Shown piece by piece: positions 63,258 through 64,000 of a DNA stretch of 64,000 nucleotides (its first letter is position 1; every line of letters starts with the position of its first letter). Below the pieces are notes generated by a model. That model made no database searches, was not told the DNA's origin, and saw nothing but the letters and a program-made list of their open reading frames with translations. A program made the translations under genes and the position numbers. The stretch is from Macrobrachium rosenbergii (Eukaryota > Arthropoda > Malacostraca > Decapoda > Palaemonidae): NCBI RefSeq assembly GCF_040412425.1, contig NC_089749.1:9787162-9851161 (forward strand). Reading direction: 5' to 3'.

Positions 63258-64000
63258 TGGTTTTCAACACTAAGTGAGAAGGGCAGGCATCAACTGCTAA
63301 AATGGAAGAATAGTTATGTAATTTCATGCGTGTTTTAGTCTAATGAAAGACACAGTGAAATATGTCTTATCTAAGAAAATTCCACAGTAACTAAATACAA
63401 CCGACAGTCATAAGTTTCGCTCGGCCAATTCGTCCTGAAAACTGACCATACGATCGACACCAAAACTTACTGGAGAAAGTTATTAGTTTTAAATTCTACG
63501 TGAACATAAAGAAAGACAGTCTATGACTTACCAAGTGCCCCGTCCTCACGTACAAAGGGGAATCACCTCTCACCTTTTAAACCTTTTAAAATGTTTTCAG
63601 TCTTGTGTCACAGATGTCCGAATGCAAGCGGACTGATAGTACTAGCTTTATTATGGCTACATGACTCACAGTGCCATCATCGTTTTAGGAGAAGTCTAAG
63701 GCATCAGGATTCATCCTGTCACAAAGGTAAAGGAGGAAATATCTCTGGAGGAATGTTAACTAAAAATCGTAAAAAGAAAAAAGAAACAAAAAATTCAAGT
63801 AAAAACAAATAAACAGTACCCAAAGAGAGAATTATAAAAGTAAAACTATATCAGTTAAAAAAAAAAAAAAGGCTCTGTACTCACACCGAATACTGTAGTG
63901 TGCCTCAACTGTGTTTGTAGGGAGCGAAGCCGCAGAAGACAGGAACCCTGTCCTTTCGGACGCTAATGTTTGATTCTGCCTAGTGGTTTGTAACTGAAAA
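63258..64000. other. Unassigned right end of window
   Basis: No gene or repeat was recognised. The ORF at 63591-63812 ends in a Lys-rich run from A-rich DNA and looks accidental. Confidence 0.4.

Overview
The window is animal nuclear DNA: AT-rich, intron-rich and gene-poor, with long interspersed-repeat stretches and (TA)n, (TG)n, (GA)n and (AAT)n microsatellites. Several repeats match, from memory, families common in decapod crustaceans (shrimp, crabs, crayfish), so a decapod is the best guess. No search could be run. Exon structures below were built by hand from splice signals, reading phase and family resemblance.

Three protein-coding genes are well supported. (1) 345-6214, + strand: the 3' seven exons of MICU1, the EF-hand gatekeeper of the mitochondrial calcium uniporter; its 5' exons lie left of the window. 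Its TGA stop is followed in frame by 46 further codons with coding-like composition. (2) 22079-47113, + strand: a complete five-exon gene for a 227-residue nuclear protein with a DEK_C domain, an acidic and lysine-rich middle and a SWIB domain (UAF30/spp27-like), with a first intron of about 14 kb and a CpG-rich 5' region. (3) 60904-57767, - strand: a complete six-exon gene for a 357-residue Star-like type II membrane protein with an FkbM-methyltransferase-like domain whose third motif is altered. A small broken copy of its 3' end lies just downstream.

Layout: 1-6.4 kb MICU1; 6.4-13 kb AT-rich sequence without genes, with one MITE; 13-14 kb a decayed LINE; 14.5-21 kb repeats, microsatellites, a CRE-containing segment, an orphan candidate first exon and an unidentified minus-strand ORF; 21.3-24.4 kb a CpG-rich promoter-like region; 22.1-47.1 kb the SWIB gene, whose introns hold SINE-like repeats, a LINE fragment, MITEs and tandem duplications; 47-57 kb intergenic with decayed retroelements; 57.4-61 kb the Star-like gene; 61-64 kb its upstream region and microsatellites.

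The three genes are neighbours without an obvious shared pathway. No CRISPR, operon or convincing RNA gene was seen. The points most worth following are the MICU1 post-stop extension, the altered Star-like domain, a tandem NAGNAG acceptor, two orphan candidate exons and the recurrent short tandem duplications.
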